From Hungateiclostridiaceae bacterium UBA3922 (GTDB lineage Bacteria; Bacillota; Clostridia; Acetivibrionales; DTU013), in contig DGEQ01000058.1 of the NCBI GenBank assembly GCA_002386045.1, forward strand, positions 1-27,488: a stretch of 27,488 nt of DNA, written 5' to 3'. Below are positions 6,402-14,734 of this stretch, one piece after another; positions within the stretch are counted from its first letter, which is position 1, and every line of letters begins with the position of its first letter. The notes beneath the pieces were generated by a model that did no database searches, was not told where the DNA came from, and was given only the letters and a program-made list of their open reading frames with translations. Made by a program: the position numbers and the translations under genes.

Positions 6402-7127
6402 TTACCGTTCCAAACTGCCATATTTTGACCGGAGCATGTCGATCTCCTCCCTTCGGAGATGCCTCCATTTGCCTTCAGTAAGGCTGCTGTCAGTTATGCC
6501 TCCTATTGCTGTCCTTTTCAGCCGCAGAACAGGATGCCCGACGGCTTCGAACATCCTCCTGACCTGCCTGTTTTTGCCCTCATGTATCGCTATCTCGACA
6601 ACAGACCTACCGGCGGATTCTTCGATTATCATCACACGCGCCGGTGCAGTTGTGTGGCCTCCAATGTCAAGACCTTTTTCAAGTCTTCTGATATCTTCCG
6701 CGTCCAGCCTTCCTTCCACTTCGGCCACGTACACCTTTTCAACTTCATTCCTGGGATGCATGAGCATATTGGCAAATTCGCCGTCATTTGTGAGGATGAT
6801 CAGACCTGACGTATCGTAATCGAGTCTCCCGACGGGGTAGATCCTCTCTTTTATTCCACTGACCAGGTCTACGACGGTTTTCCTTGAAAACTGGTCCTTC
6901 ACGGATGAAATGTATCCTGTCGGCTTGTTCAGAAGGATATATACTCTCTTCCGCCCCGGTCTTATCACTTCCCCGTCGACCTTGATTTCCTCCGAACCCT
7001 CGACTTTCGTCCCGGGTTCGGTCACTATCTTCCCGTTTACCTGCACTCTTCCCTGCAGGATCAGTTCTTCACATTTCCGCCTGGATGATACCCCGGCATC
7101 GGCCAGGAATTTTTGAAGCCTGATCAC
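6402..7127 (-). CDS. rluB: 23S rRNA pseudouridine synthase, RluB/RsuA family
   Basis: A 241-aa enzyme that makes pseudouridine in rRNA. The N-terminal S4 RNA-binding domain (MIRLQKFLADAGVSSRRKCEELILQGRVQVNG) is followed by the RsuA-type catalytic domain with the family motif PVGRLDYDTSGLIILTNDG near residues 97-115 (catalytic Asp in GRLD) and EGKNRQVRRMFEAVGHPVLRLKR near the C-terminus. Length is normal. The start is GTG at 7127 with GAGGG upstream. It is the last gene of the run trpS-scpA-scpB-ytfI-ytfJ-rluB, but a 129-bp gap with an extended -10 (7172-7177) suggests it can also be transcribed alone. Confidence 0.93.
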   Translation of the reverse strand: MIRLQKFLADAGVSSRRKCEELILQGRVQVNGKIVTEPGTKVEGSEEIKVDGEVIRPGRKRVYILLNKPTGYISSVKDQFSRKTVVDLVSGIKERIYPVGRLDYDTSGLIILTNDGEFANMLMHPRNEVEKVYVAEVEGRLDAEDIRRLEKGLDIGGHTTAPARVMIIEESAGRSVVEIAIHEGKNRQVRRMFEAVGHPVLRLKRTAIGGITDSSLTEGKWRHLRREEIDMLRSKYGSLER

Positions 7128-7171
7128 AGTCCGTTCCCTCGCATTTGTTTTGCCGATTTTGTACCCATAAA

Positions 7172-7180
7172 ATCATAGCA
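7172..7180 (-). promoter_or_regulatory. Candidate extended -10 promoter for rluB
   Basis: TGCTATGAT on the minus strand places TG one base before TATGAT, an extended -10. The -35 region is weak. The distance to the GTG at 7127 is about 45 bases. Confidence 0.35.
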
Positions 7181-7256
7181 TAAACCCGCATTTGCTGAAA
7201 AGACAAGCCCCGGGATCCGGACATGTGACCAGGCTCAATTGGATCAGTTGCCGTGT

Positions 7257-7712
7257 TTATTGCCCGGGATCCTCTTCTTTCTCTTTCCTTACTGCGATCT
7301 TCTTTTTGCAGATGCTCTCCAGCCTGCAAAGAATTTCGGGCACAAGATCCAGCACCTTGTCTACGGTCGAATTGATATTGACAGGAAGGAGTTTTATATG
7401 GCCGTTCCCCACGACCATGAAAGCTACCGGGCTGATGCTCACACCGGCTCCGCTGCCTCCTGCGAACGGGAATTTCCCTCCGCCGCTCTCCTCATCTCCA
7501 TCCCGGCTGCTTTCATCCTTTTCTTCGCCTGCAGTGCGGCCGTACTCACCGCCGCCGGCAGCAAAACCGAATGAGACCCTGGATATGGGGATGATCACCG
7601 TTCCATCAGGTGTTTGCACCGCATCGCCCACTATCGTGTTAACGTCGACCATTTCCCTGATGCTTTGCATTGCCGTCTTCATCAAAGCTTCTATAGGATG
7701 CTGCTCAGACAC
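7257..7712 (-). CDS. ytfJ: YtfJ/GerW-family sporulation protein
   Basis: A 151-aa protein of the GerW (YtfJ) family, found in spores of Bacillus and Clostridia and needed for normal germination in B. subtilis. The conserved core HPIEALMKTAMQSIREMVDVNT then VGDAVQTPDGTVIIPISRVSFGFAAGG occupies residues ~4-58. A Gly/Glu-rich loop follows, then the conserved GGSGAGVSISPVAFMVV. The start is taken as GTG 7712 because AGGTGG lies 8 bases upstream and the product then begins SEQHPIEALMKTAM, the usual family start; GTG 7724 is the alternative. It overlaps the stop of the DUF2953 gene by 8 bases, the same ytfI-ytfJ pairing as in B. subtilis. Confidence 0.93.
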   Translation of the reverse strand: MSEQHPIEALMKTAMQSIREMVDVNTIVGDAVQTPDGTVIIPISRVSFGFAAGGGEYGRTAGEEKDESSRDGDEESGGGKFPFAGGSGAGVSISPVAFMVVGNGHIKLLPVNINSTVDKVLDLVPEILCRLESICKKKIAVRKEKEEDPGQ

Positions 7713-8370
7713 TTGCTTCACCACCTGTTGCTTTTTGGGACTTCATTTTGATCCTGTGCTTCATGGAGTATATTTTTATCAGCACAACTATAATATGGAC
7801 CAACCTGACATGAAATATGCAGCGGGCCTCCACTTCCAGGACTTTTTCATTGAAACAGGGGATGATTTTTATCCTTTCGCTCCTGATTTTCAGGTGGCGT
7901 GATAAATGAGCAGTCAGAATTCCCGCGGCACTCCAGAGAGCGCCGCAGACAAGGCCGGTCCGCGCGGCGTCGCCTGTTCCCTGCTTCAGTTTCACCTCGA
8001 TGTCGGCTTGTATATCATGCCTGTTAAGGTATTTCCTGATATCTTCAAGAAGACTGCCGTGATCCTTCAGGTATTGCCATGCGCTTATGATTTTTTTGAT
8101 TATGTCGTCAGGGCCGGTCTTATCGCTTGCCTTCGAACCTCCCCGCATCCTGCGGCTCTGGCCCCTGACCAGCTTGAATCTGGTCCTCCCCTTTTCCTTT
8201 CTGACCAGCGGCACTTCAAATTCGTACCTTATCGCTCCCTTTCCGCTGTAAAAGGAAAAGACCACCCACTCATCCTGCTCGTCCCTGGTATATTCAACGG
8301 CAGCCTTTATCCTTATGACAAACAGCACGATATACAGTGCAAAGATAAAAAAAACAGCTATATAAAGCAT
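7705..8370 (-). CDS. DUF2953 (YtfI-like) sporulation-linked membrane protein
   Basis: A 221-aa protein with one N-terminal membrane helix (LYIAVFFIFALYIVLFVIRI) and a second hydrophobic stretch near the C-terminus (VRLVHIIVVLIKIYSM). The region between is charged, with two aligned beta-rich blocks and a DUF2953-like GALWSAAGILTAHLSRHLKIRSERIKIIP segment around residues 142-170. The function is unknown; B. subtilis YtfI is its likely homologue and sits directly before ytfJ as here. ATG 8370 follows GGTGGAG at 6 bases. A 101-bp gap separates it from scpB, with no terminator seen. The family call rests on motif memory and context. Confidence 0.8.
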   Translation of the reverse strand: MLYIAVFFIFALYIVLFVIRIKAAVEYTRDEQDEWVVFSFYSGKGAIRYEFEVPLVRKEKGRTRFKLVRGQSRRMRGGSKASDKTGPDDIIKKIISAWQYLKDHGSLLEDIRKYLNRHDIQADIEVKLKQGTGDAARTGLVCGALWSAAGILTAHLSRHLKIRSERIKIIPCFNEKVLEVEARCIFHVRLVHIIVVLIKIYSMKHRIKMKSQKATGGEASV

Positions 8371-8471
8371 TATCGGCTCCACCTGACAATGCAATGCTCT
8401 ACAAGCTATTTTTTCCAGTCCGGGACTTTTTCATCCTTATCCCATGACATTGTCCATACGCTTTTAGTGTT

Positions 8472-9062
8472 TTATGATTCGGCGCCATCCTGCTGTGTGC
8501 CTGTCCCCGGATCGTTCACGGTCTCTTCGTGTCCGTCCCCGGCCTCCATCCTGTCGAGTTCAAGCATCGGCAAATCCTTGATGGATCTGAAACCGAAACA
8601 TCTGAGAAACTCCTCGGTTGTCTCGTACAGTACGGGCCTTCCCGGGGAATCCAGCCTTCCCGCCTCTTTTATCAGGTTCCTTTCAAGGAGTGTGGCGATG
8701 GAACTGTCCGAGTTGACACCCCTGATCATCTCTATCCTGGCCCTCGTGACCGGCTGGTTGTAAGCGATTATCGCCAGCGTTTCGAAAGCTGCCTGGGAAA
8801 GCGCCTGTTTTTGCCTGGGTTCAGCAAGTTTGCTTATGTACTCGTGATGCTCCGGCCTTGTACATATCTGGTAGCTGCCGTTTATTTCCCTTATCAGTAT
8901 GCCCCTGCTGGAGTTCCGGATCCTGATGGACATGTTGTCCAGGATCCTTTTTGCCGTAGCCTTATCAAGTCCTAGTATCTCTGCGATCTTTGCAAGCGGC
9001 ACCGGGTCTCCTGCCGCAAAAAGCAGGCCTTCCACTATTGCTTCCATTTCCTTCAGATCCAT
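8472..9062 (-). CDS. scpB: Segregation and condensation protein B
   Basis: A 196-aa kleisin-interacting winged-helix protein, part of the SMC-ScpAB condensin that organises and segregates the chromosome. Two winged-helix domains are visible: MEAIVEGLLFAAGDPVPLAKIAEILGL at the start and LSQAAFETLAIIAYNQPVTRARIEMIRGVNSD near residues 88-119, followed by GRPVLYETTEEFLRCFGFRSIKDLP, the family signature. A Glu/Gly-rich tail of ~25 residues is poorly conserved. ATG 9062 has AAAGG upstream. It lies 51 bases downstream of scpA. Confidence 0.96.
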   Translation of the reverse strand: MDLKEMEAIVEGLLFAAGDPVPLAKIAEILGLDKATAKRILDNMSIRIRNSSRGILIREINGSYQICTRPEHHEYISKLAEPRQKQALSQAAFETLAIIAYNQPVTRARIEMIRGVNSDSSIATLLERNLIKEAGRLDSPGRPVLYETTEEFLRCFGFRSIKDLPMLELDRMEAGDGHEETVNDPGTGTQQDGAES

Positions 9063-9113
9063 AACCGACTGCCTTTCTGTTCAGTGATGATCTCCGTCCG
9101 ATGCCGGGCCGGG

Positions 9114-9908
9114 TCAAGCCATGCTGTCAAGCTCCCTGGTATCTGTCTGGCTGAGTCCCGGCGCCATTTCGACCCTGCTCACGTAGATCTCGCCATGGAG
9201 CCTCCTCTGCTCGAGCCTGGCCCTCCTGAGCTTTGCCAGCTCAAGTATCGCAAGGAAACCTGTCACGATATCCGTAAGGGACCTGGATTTGAAGGAGAAC
9301 AGGTCAAAGAACCTGAACCTGCCCCTTTTGACCAGTTCCCTGATTATTTCCCTCATCTTGCTCCTCAGCGACACTTTTTCATGCCGTATGATCCGGTTTA
9401 TCCCATCGGCGTTGGGATTTATCTTTCTCCTGTTCCTCTCCAGCAATTCCTGGTAAACTCTTTTCAGTTCACCAGGCACAAGCTCCACTGTATCATATTT
9501 TTTTATGCAGGCAATGGGTTCCGGCAACTTCCACCATACCCTGGACCATTCTTTCTCACGCTCCCTGAGCACATATGAAAAGTCCTTGTATTTCCTGTAC
9601 TCAAGGAGCCTTGATACGAGTTCCTCCCTCGGGTCTTCCTCCTCCTGGTGTTCTTCTTTCCTGGAAGGGAGCAGCATCTTCGATTTTATATGCAGCAACG
9701 TGGAAGCCATTACAAGAAATTCGCTGGCTATCTCAAGATCCATTTCCTGCATGGCGAAAAGGTAGTCCATGTACTGGTCCGTAATGGTATTTATGGGAAT
9801 ATCATAGATATTGAACTGGTTTTTTTCTATCAAATGAAAAAGCAGATCAAAAGGACCTTCAAAATTCTCTATTCTGATTGTGCATGCGTTTGTAAGTGAG
9901 CTTTCCAA
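9114..9908 (-). CDS. scpA: Segregation and condensation protein A
   Basis: A 264-aa kleisin of the SMC-ScpAB complex. The N-terminal domain has the signature FEGPFDLLFHLIEKNQFNIYDIPI (residues 15-38) and EFLVMASTLLHIKSKMLLP. The C-terminal winged helix that binds the SMC head follows (ITDIVTGFLAILELAKLRRARL-like stretch). The only reasonable start is TTG at 9908, with GGGGGAA five bases upstream. The nearby ATGs are out of frame. It is 31 bases downstream of trpS and 51 upstream of scpB, so the three are likely cotranscribed. Confidence 0.95.
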   Translation of the reverse strand: MESSLTNACTIRIENFEGPFDLLFHLIEKNQFNIYDIPINTITDQYMDYLFAMQEMDLEIASEFLVMASTLLHIKSKMLLPSRKEEHQEEEDPREELVSRLLEYRKYKDFSYVLREREKEWSRVWWKLPEPIACIKKYDTVELVPGELKRVYQELLERNRRKINPNADGINRIIRHEKVSLRSKMREIIRELVKRGRFRFFDLFSFKSRSLTDIVTGFLAILELAKLRRARLEQRRLHGEIYVSRVEMAPGLSQTDTRELDSMA

Positions 9909-9939
9909 GCATATTCCCCCGGAATTCCGCCCTGCGTTT

Positions 9940-10938
9940 TCACCAGTCTATTTTCATCGCTTTCCGTACTTCGGCCATAGTCTTTTGGGCCGTTTTCGCC
10001 GCGCGCGCGTTGCCGTTTTCAACGACTTCCCTGATATACCCGTGCCTGCTGAGAAGTTCCTGCCTTTTTTCATATATCGGCATCAGCTTTTCAGCCATTT
10101 TCGAATAAAGGTTCTTTTTACACTGGACACAACCTATGGTGCCCGCCCTGCACATTGCTTCCGTTTCGGCGACTCCTTCCTCGTTGAGCACCGTGTGGTA
10201 TGCGAATACCGTGCACACCTCGGGATGGCCCGGATCATCCTTCCTGATCCTGGCAGGGTCTGTCACCATCGACATTACTTTTTTGCGCACCGTTTCAGGA
10301 TCATCGGACAGGGTTATGGTATTGTTGTAGCTTTTGCTCATTTTCCTGCCGTCCGTTCCGGGAAGTACTTTCGCTTTCGTCAGCACTGACTGTGGTTCAG
10401 GGAACACTTCCCCGTAAAGGTAGTTGAAACGCCTCGCGATCTCCCTGGTCAGTTCCACGTGGGGCAGCTGGTCCTCGCCGACCGGTACGGCCTCAGGCTT
10501 GTATATGAGGATGTCCGCTGCCTGCAGGCAGGGATAGCCCAGGAATCCGTATGTCGAAATGTTCCTGTCCTTCATCTGCTGGAGCTGGTCTTTATAGGTC
10601 GGACACCTGTACAGCCATGAAAGCGGCGTTATCATGGAAAACAGCAGGTGCAGTTCGGCATGCTCCTTTACCGCGGACTGTACGAATATCGTACATTTTT
10701 CGGGATCAAGCCCGGCGCTGAGGTAGTCTGTGACCATATCGATGATGTTGGATTTCAGTTCCGACGTATCCTCGTAACCGGTCGTCAGGGCATGCCAGTC
10801 CGCAATGAAAAAGAAACATTCATATTCATCCTGGAGCTTCACCCAGTTTTCGAGCGCTCCAAGGTAGTTTCCGAGATGCAGTTTGCCCGTCGGCCTCATG
10901 CCGCTGAGCATTACTTTTTTACCGTTCTGAGTTCCCAT
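9940..10938 (-). CDS. trpS: Tryptophanyl-tRNA synthetase with [4Fe-4S]-type Cys motif
   Basis: A 332-aa class I synthetase charging tRNA-Trp. The HIGH-type motif is HLGN (21-24) and the KMSKS motif is exact (199-203). The C-terminal part holds four cysteines, C242, C263, C270 and C273, spaced C-x20-C-x6-C-x2-C. This closely resembles the C-x22-C-x6-C-x2-C motif that binds a [4Fe-4S] cluster in Thermotoga maritima TrpRS; a functional cluster here is inferred. ATG 10938 has GGGG upstream. No T-box leader fits in the 87-base gap to the upstream protease gene, so regulation must differ from the usual T-box control. The cognate tRNA-Trp is at 20459. Confidence 0.97.
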   Translation of the reverse strand: MGTQNGKKVMLSGMRPTGKLHLGNYLGALENWVKLQDEYECFFFIADWHALTTGYEDTSELKSNIIDMVTDYLSAGLDPEKCTIFVQSAVKEHAELHLLFSMITPLSWLYRCPTYKDQLQQMKDRNISTYGFLGYPCLQAADILIYKPEAVPVGEDQLPHVELTREIARRFNYLYGEVFPEPQSVLTKAKVLPGTDGRKMSKSYNNTITLSDDPETVRKKVMSMVTDPARIRKDDPGHPEVCTVFAYHTVLNEEGVAETEAMCRAGTIGCVQCKKNLYSKMAEKLMPIYEKRQELLSRHGYIREVVENGNARAAKTAQKTMAEVRKAMKIDW

Positions 10939-10968
10939 ATGTTCCCCGCTTTCCGTATCAGGTCTTGC

Positions 10969-10984
10969 GCCGGCCCGGGCCGGC
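10969..10984. repeat. 16-bp perfect GC palindrome
   Basis: GCCGGCCCGGGCCGGC reads the same on both strands and lies in the trpS leader between the M50 stop and the trpS ATG. It is entirely G and C, unlike the flanks. A transcribed copy would form a very stable short hairpin without a T run, so it is not a terminator. Confidence 0.6.
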
Positions 10985-11025
10985 TTGTCAGCTTATACAT
11001 ATTGTAATTTCAGCTATCCAAGGTG

Positions 11026-11781
11026 TCAAGTATATGTCCAGTCTACGATCCGGACGATGACTGATCCCACCAGCCCGAACAGCAGCTCGACCGCTCTCCT
11101 CAGCGGATACGTGACTGTGGACAGAATGCCCGGATTCGCTATCATCAGCAAAAGGAACAGCAGTCCGATGTACCTTTCATAGCTCATGATAGTAAAATAG
11201 GTCCTCGCCGGGAGTATACCCGTCAGTATCTTCGAGCCGTCGAGCGGCGGTATGGGGATAAGATTGAATATGGCAAGGCCTATGTTTATGATGTAGAAGA
11301 TCCCGCATATGATGAAAACGACCGACCTGAACGAAAGATCCATGCTGTACGCTCCTATCAGGTATCTCACGATCCTGCTGTCATACAGCACTCTGGACGG
11401 TGCACTGTATGGCTGTACATCCTGTGCGGCGATCATGACCATCGGGAACGAGAACGCGAAAGCAAGCAGCAGGTTTGAAAGGGGACCTGCCAGGCTCACC
11501 ATTATGGTTCCCTTTTTGTAGTTTTTATAGTAAGTGGGATCTATAGGTACAGGCTTCGCCCACCCGAACCCGAATCCGCTGTACATCGAAACCATGAGCA
11601 TCAGCGTCCCGACAGGGTCGAGGTGCTTCAGCGGATTGAGCGTGAGCCTTCCGAGCCTTTTTGCCGTCGGGTCGCCAAGCCTGTATGACGTATATGCATG
11701 GGCCATCTCATGGAAACTGAGTGAAACCAGGATGGCCGGTATCGCACATAAAAGAAAAAGTATGTCGCTCCTCATTTTCAA
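11026..11781 (-). CDS. Site-2 protease family (M50) membrane metalloprotease
   Basis: A 251-aa polytopic membrane protease of the M50B family. Zinc-ligand HEMAH (H24, E25, H28) lies in the first membrane helix, and the second motif NLIPIPPLDGSKI, which holds the third zinc ligand Asp, lies near residues 175-188. Five or six hydrophobic segments are visible. This compact form has no PDZ or CBS domain; its substrates are unknown. The start is TTG 11781, with AGGAG seven bases upstream; the ATG two codons later (11775) is 13 bases away and less likely. It heads the trpS-scpAB run and has a candidate extended -10 at 11825-11833. Confidence 0.92.
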   Translation of the reverse strand: MKMRSDILFLLCAIPAILVSLSFHEMAHAYTSYRLGDPTAKRLGRLTLNPLKHLDPVGTLMLMVSMYSGFGFGWAKPVPIDPTYYKNYKKGTIMVSLAGPLSNLLLAFAFSFPMVMIAAQDVQPYSAPSRVLYDSRIVRYLIGAYSMDLSFRSVVFIICGIFYIINIGLAIFNLIPIPPLDGSKILTGILPARTYFTIMSYERYIGLLFLLLMIANPGILSTVTYPLRRAVELLFGLVGSVIVRIVDWTYT

Positions 11782-11824
11782 GTCATCACTCCTGCAGACG
11801 GTTTCATTTTACCGCCGTCATTTT

Positions 11825-11833
11825 ATTTTACCA
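11825..11833 (-). promoter_or_regulatory. Candidate extended -10 promoter for the M50/trpS/scpAB genes
   Basis: TGGTAAAAT on the minus strand gives an extended -10, lying after the dacF terminator and about 45 bases before the TTG at 11781. No good -35 is present. Confidence 0.4.
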
Positions 11834-11886
11834 AAGATTGCGGGAAAAGTCTGTCTGAAAATATCTTTACCCTGCCTGAGAATGAT

Positions 11887-11920
11887 AAAAACCAGCAGTC
11901 GATCTATGATCTCCCGCTGG
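11887..11920 (-). terminator. Rho-independent terminator after dacF
   Basis: On the minus strand CCAGC (11920-11916) pairs with GCTGG (11896-11892), enclosing an inner GATC/GATC pair with loop ATA and small internal loops, followed by TTTTT (11891-11887). It lies about 60 bases after the dacF stop. Confidence 0.6.
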
Positions 11921-11980
11921 CTGTCCTGTGATCGTTCATTGCCGGTCACGGCCTGGCGTCCTGCCTGGCACAGGCGGTTT

Positions 11981-13216
11981 TCAGTTGGCCGCCCTGCCCA
12001 GGCAGAACCATTCCTGCATCAGCCTGAGCATTATGCGCAGGAACGTCGCTCTCTGAACTTCGCCTGACGCCACGATATCGGCCCTGCCCACTTCTTTGCC
12101 GGATATCGTGTAGATCACCTCTCCTGTTTTCTGTCCTGACATGACCGGCGCCCTGATATCTGCCATGATTTTTATCTCTCTTTCTATCTTACCCTTTTCA
12201 CCTTTCCTCAGCAGAAGCCTGACGTCTTCTTTGAACACGGCTTTCGTCACGGGCTGGAGGCCTTTCTTCACTTCTACCAGCTGTACCACGTCACCCATGT
12301 TGTCCACCAGGACCGTCTCAAAATTGGCAAACCCATAGTCCAGCAGTTTCCTGCTTTCGGCAAACCGCGTATTGGAATCCGGTTCTCCAAGCACGACAGA
12401 AATGAGCTGCTGCCCGTTCCTGACCGCGGCTGCTGCAAGGCAATGTCCCGCGGCGCTGGTATATCCCGTTTTAAGTCCTACTGTCCCGCTGTAGTGCCTG
12501 ACAAGTTTGTTCGTATTGTCAAGGGAAACATAATTTTTGCCCGGGACGTTCTCCCTGAATTTTGCGTGCCACGTAGACGTGTACTTCGTGATCTCGGGAT
12601 GTTTGAGAAGCAGTTCCCTGGACATCACGGCTATGTCGTATGCGCTGCTGAAATGGCCGGTATCGGTTAGTCCTGTACAGTCCAGGAAATTGGTGTCTTT
12701 CATGCCGAGTTCCCTGGCTTTCTGGTTCATCATCGCCACAAACGTTTCCTCGCTTCCGGCAACGGCTTCTGCCAGCGCCACGGTCGCATCGTTCGCAGAA
12801 TGTATGGCCACCGCCTTGAGCAGTTCGTCCACGGTGAACACCTCGCCGGGCTCCAGCCATACCTGTGAGCCTCCGAAACTCCATGAGTATTCGCTTACCG
12901 TCACCTTCGTATCATAAGAGATTATGCCTGCATCTATGGCTTCCATGATCAGCAGCATGGACATGATTTTTGTTATGCTGGCTATGGGCAGCCTTTCATG
13001 GCTGTTCTTCTCGAGAAGGACCGTTCCGGTGCTGCATTCCACCAGTATTGCGGCTTTCGCCTTAAGGTCTGTCAGGGAGGTGTTGCTCTGGATCTTCATC
13101 ACTTCAACCGAATCATATTCCACGACACCTTCTATCCGGCCGTAAACAGGCAGCGCCATGATATCAGCGAGAAGCAGCAGGAAGGAAAGGCTGAGCAACA
13201 AGGTCTTTTTCAGCAT
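11981..13216 (-). CDS. dacF: D-alanyl-D-alanine carboxypeptidase (DacF-type)
   Basis: A 411-aa penicillin-binding protein that trims stem peptides of peptidoglycan. It has an N-terminal signal (LLLSLSFLLLLADIMALPVYG), then the serine peptidase S11 domain with S80-I-T-K83, S140-A-N142 and K249-T-G motifs, all three catalytic elements present. A beta-rich PBP5-C-type domain and a C-terminal amphipathic membrane anchor follow. In Bacillus, DacF is made in sporulation and affects cortex crosslinking. ATG 13216 is chosen because AAGGGG lies 7 bases upstream; GTG 13225 is an unlikely alternative. A possible sigma-E promoter lies at 13258-13286. It follows pdp, as in many Firmicutes. Confidence 0.94.
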   Translation of the reverse strand: MLKKTLLLSLSFLLLLADIMALPVYGRIEGVVEYDSVEVMKIQSNTSLTDLKAKAAILVECSTGTVLLEKNSHERLPIASITKIMSMLLIMEAIDAGIISYDTKVTVSEYSWSFGGSQVWLEPGEVFTVDELLKAVAIHSANDATVALAEAVAGSEETFVAMMNQKARELGMKDTNFLDCTGLTDTGHFSSAYDIAVMSRELLLKHPEITKYTSTWHAKFRENVPGKNYVSLDNTNKLVRHYSGTVGLKTGYTSAAGHCLAAAAVRNGQQLISVVLGEPDSNTRFAESRKLLDYGFANFETVLVDNMGDVVQLVEVKKGLQPVTKAVFKEDVRLLLRKGEKGKIEREIKIMADIRAPVMSGQKTGEVIYTISGKEVGRADIVASGEVQRATFLRIMLRLMQEWFCLGRAAN

Positions 13217-13257
13217 GGTATACACCCCTTGCGAACATACTTCATATCCTCATATTA

Positions 13258-13286
13258 AAGGTATGCCACAAAAGGGCCGTATATTC
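13258..13286 (-). promoter_or_regulatory. Candidate sigma-E-type sporulation promoter for dacF
   Basis: On the minus strand GAATATA (13286-13280), 14 bases, then CATACCTT (13265-13258). The known sigma-E consensus has a -35 like AATATT and a -10 like CATACAAT with about 14 bases between. The start of transcription would be about 35 bases before the ATG. Confidence 0.45.
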
Positions 13287-13362
13287 TGTGAACCTGGCGA
13301 CTGCCCGCCGGCGGTTCCCGGTACCGGGTCCGCTCCCCTGGTAAACTCCGGTCGCACCCGGG

Positions 13363-14682
13363 TCAGTACCTGGTCACCCCGCTGCTGTCCACGTACGCAA
13401 GGATCAGCGGCCTTTCGGCAGGAGCCTCCGGTGATAATCCGTATGCCTGTATCAGCATTGCCTCAGCTTCAGGCAGCAGTTTACGGGATGAAGTGTGCAG
13501 TTCCGCGATCGTTTCACCCGGCCTGACATAGTCGCCTGTCTTTTTGTACAGGATAATGCCTGCACTGTGATCCAACGTCCCATCCCTGGTTTTGCGGCCT
13601 GCTCCCAGGAGCATGGATGCTTTCCCGACAAGTTCGGACTCCATAGAGGTTATGTACCCTTCGCGCGTTGCTTTAACAGGATGCTTCACAACTGCTTCCT
13701 GCATTGCCCTTTCGTCCCACGGCATGTACTCGGCGCCCTGCTTCATCGCAAGTTCGCCGAACTTCTTAAGGGCGCTGCCGTCCTTCAGGCTGTTTTCCAC
13801 GAGATCCCTGCAAAAAGCAATATCCCCTTTGCCTCCAAGCTCGAGCATCCTGGCCGCAAGTTCGCAGCACACGGTCTTCAGGTCTTCCGGCCCCCTCCCC
13901 CTCAGCACTTCGATGGCTTCCCTGACTTCCAGGGCGTTGCCGACGCAGTTGCCAAGAGGGGTATCCATATCTGTGACGACCGTAGCCGTTTTCCTCCCGG
14001 TAAGTTCGCCTATGGACACCATTTCTTCGGCAAGCTTTATCGAATCTTCCAGAGTTTTCATGAATGCGCCGCTGCCGGTCTTCACATCGAGCACGATCCT
14101 GTCTGCTCCCGATGCCAGCTTCTTGCTCATAACGCTGCTGGCTATCAGCGGGACGCTGCTGATCGTGGCTGTCAAATCCCGCAGCGAATAGAGTATCTTG
14201 TCCGCCGGCGCCAGGTTCCCGGTCTGTCCGGATATTGCTATGCCGATCTCTTTCACATTCCTTATGAATTCTTCCCGTGAAAGAGAAGTCCTGAAGCCCC
14301 TGATCGACTCGAGCTTGTCGATGGTGCCGCCGGTATGCCCGAGACCCCTGCCCGACATCTTTGCCACGGGTACTCCGCACGCGGCTACGATCGGACCTGC
14401 CACGAGGGTAGTCTTGTCTCCGACGCCTCCGGTGCTGTGTTTATCGACTTTTACGCCCGGTATCTCCGAAAGGTCGATCATATCGCCCGACCTTGCCATC
14501 GCCATCGTGAGGTCGGCCGTTTCCCTTTTATCCAGTCCCCTTATACAGATCGCCATCAGCAGCGCGGAAGCCTGGTATTCGTAGACACTCCCGCTGCATA
14601 TACCTTCTATGAAGAAATTTATCTCCTCGGTGGACAGTTCCTTTCCGTCCCTCTTTTTTTCGATTATGTCCGTGATCCTCAT
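13363..14682 (-). CDS. pdp: Pyrimidine-nucleoside phosphorylase
   Basis: A 439-aa enzyme that splits thymidine, deoxyuridine or uridine with phosphate into base and (deoxy)ribose-1-phosphate. The N-terminal alpha domain is followed by the signature KVDKHSTGGVGDKT (residues ~78-91), a phosphate-binding loop, and SGRGLGHTGGTIDKL. The middle shows LVTDMDTPLGNCVGNALEV-type conserved sequence and the C-terminus has the pyrimidine phosphorylase domain. ATG 14682 follows AGGTGG at good spacing. The product sugar phosphate is the substrate of deoB directly upstream (52-bp gap), so the pair makes a nucleoside salvage unit. Thymidine-specific deoA is the alternative name. Confidence 0.95.
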   Translation of the reverse strand: MRITDIIEKKRDGKELSTEEINFFIEGICSGSVYEYQASALLMAICIRGLDKRETADLTMAMARSGDMIDLSEIPGVKVDKHSTGGVGDKTTLVAGPIVAACGVPVAKMSGRGLGHTGGTIDKLESIRGFRTSLSREEFIRNVKEIGIAISGQTGNLAPADKILYSLRDLTATISSVPLIASSVMSKKLASGADRIVLDVKTGSGAFMKTLEDSIKLAEEMVSIGELTGRKTATVVTDMDTPLGNCVGNALEVREAIEVLRGRGPEDLKTVCCELAARMLELGGKGDIAFCRDLVENSLKDGSALKKFGELAMKQGAEYMPWDERAMQEAVVKHPVKATREGYITSMESELVGKASMLLGAGRKTRDGTLDHSAGIILYKKTGDYVRPGETIAELHTSSRKLLPEAEAMLIQAYGLSPEAPAERPLILAYVDSSGVTRY

Positions 14683-14734
14683 AAAACCACCTGTTCCAAC
14701 AGTGATCGGAAGTATCGGACCGGAACCCTGAAAA

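Noticed and set aside
10939..11025. T-box or other tryptophan leader before trpS
   Set aside because: Only 87 bases separate trpS from the upstream gene and no T-box sequence or specifier structure is present.
13495..14280. Long plus-strand ORFs (up to 261 codons) opposite pdp
   Set aside because: Shadow of the clear pyrimidine-nucleoside phosphorylase frame; no family motif, no RBS.
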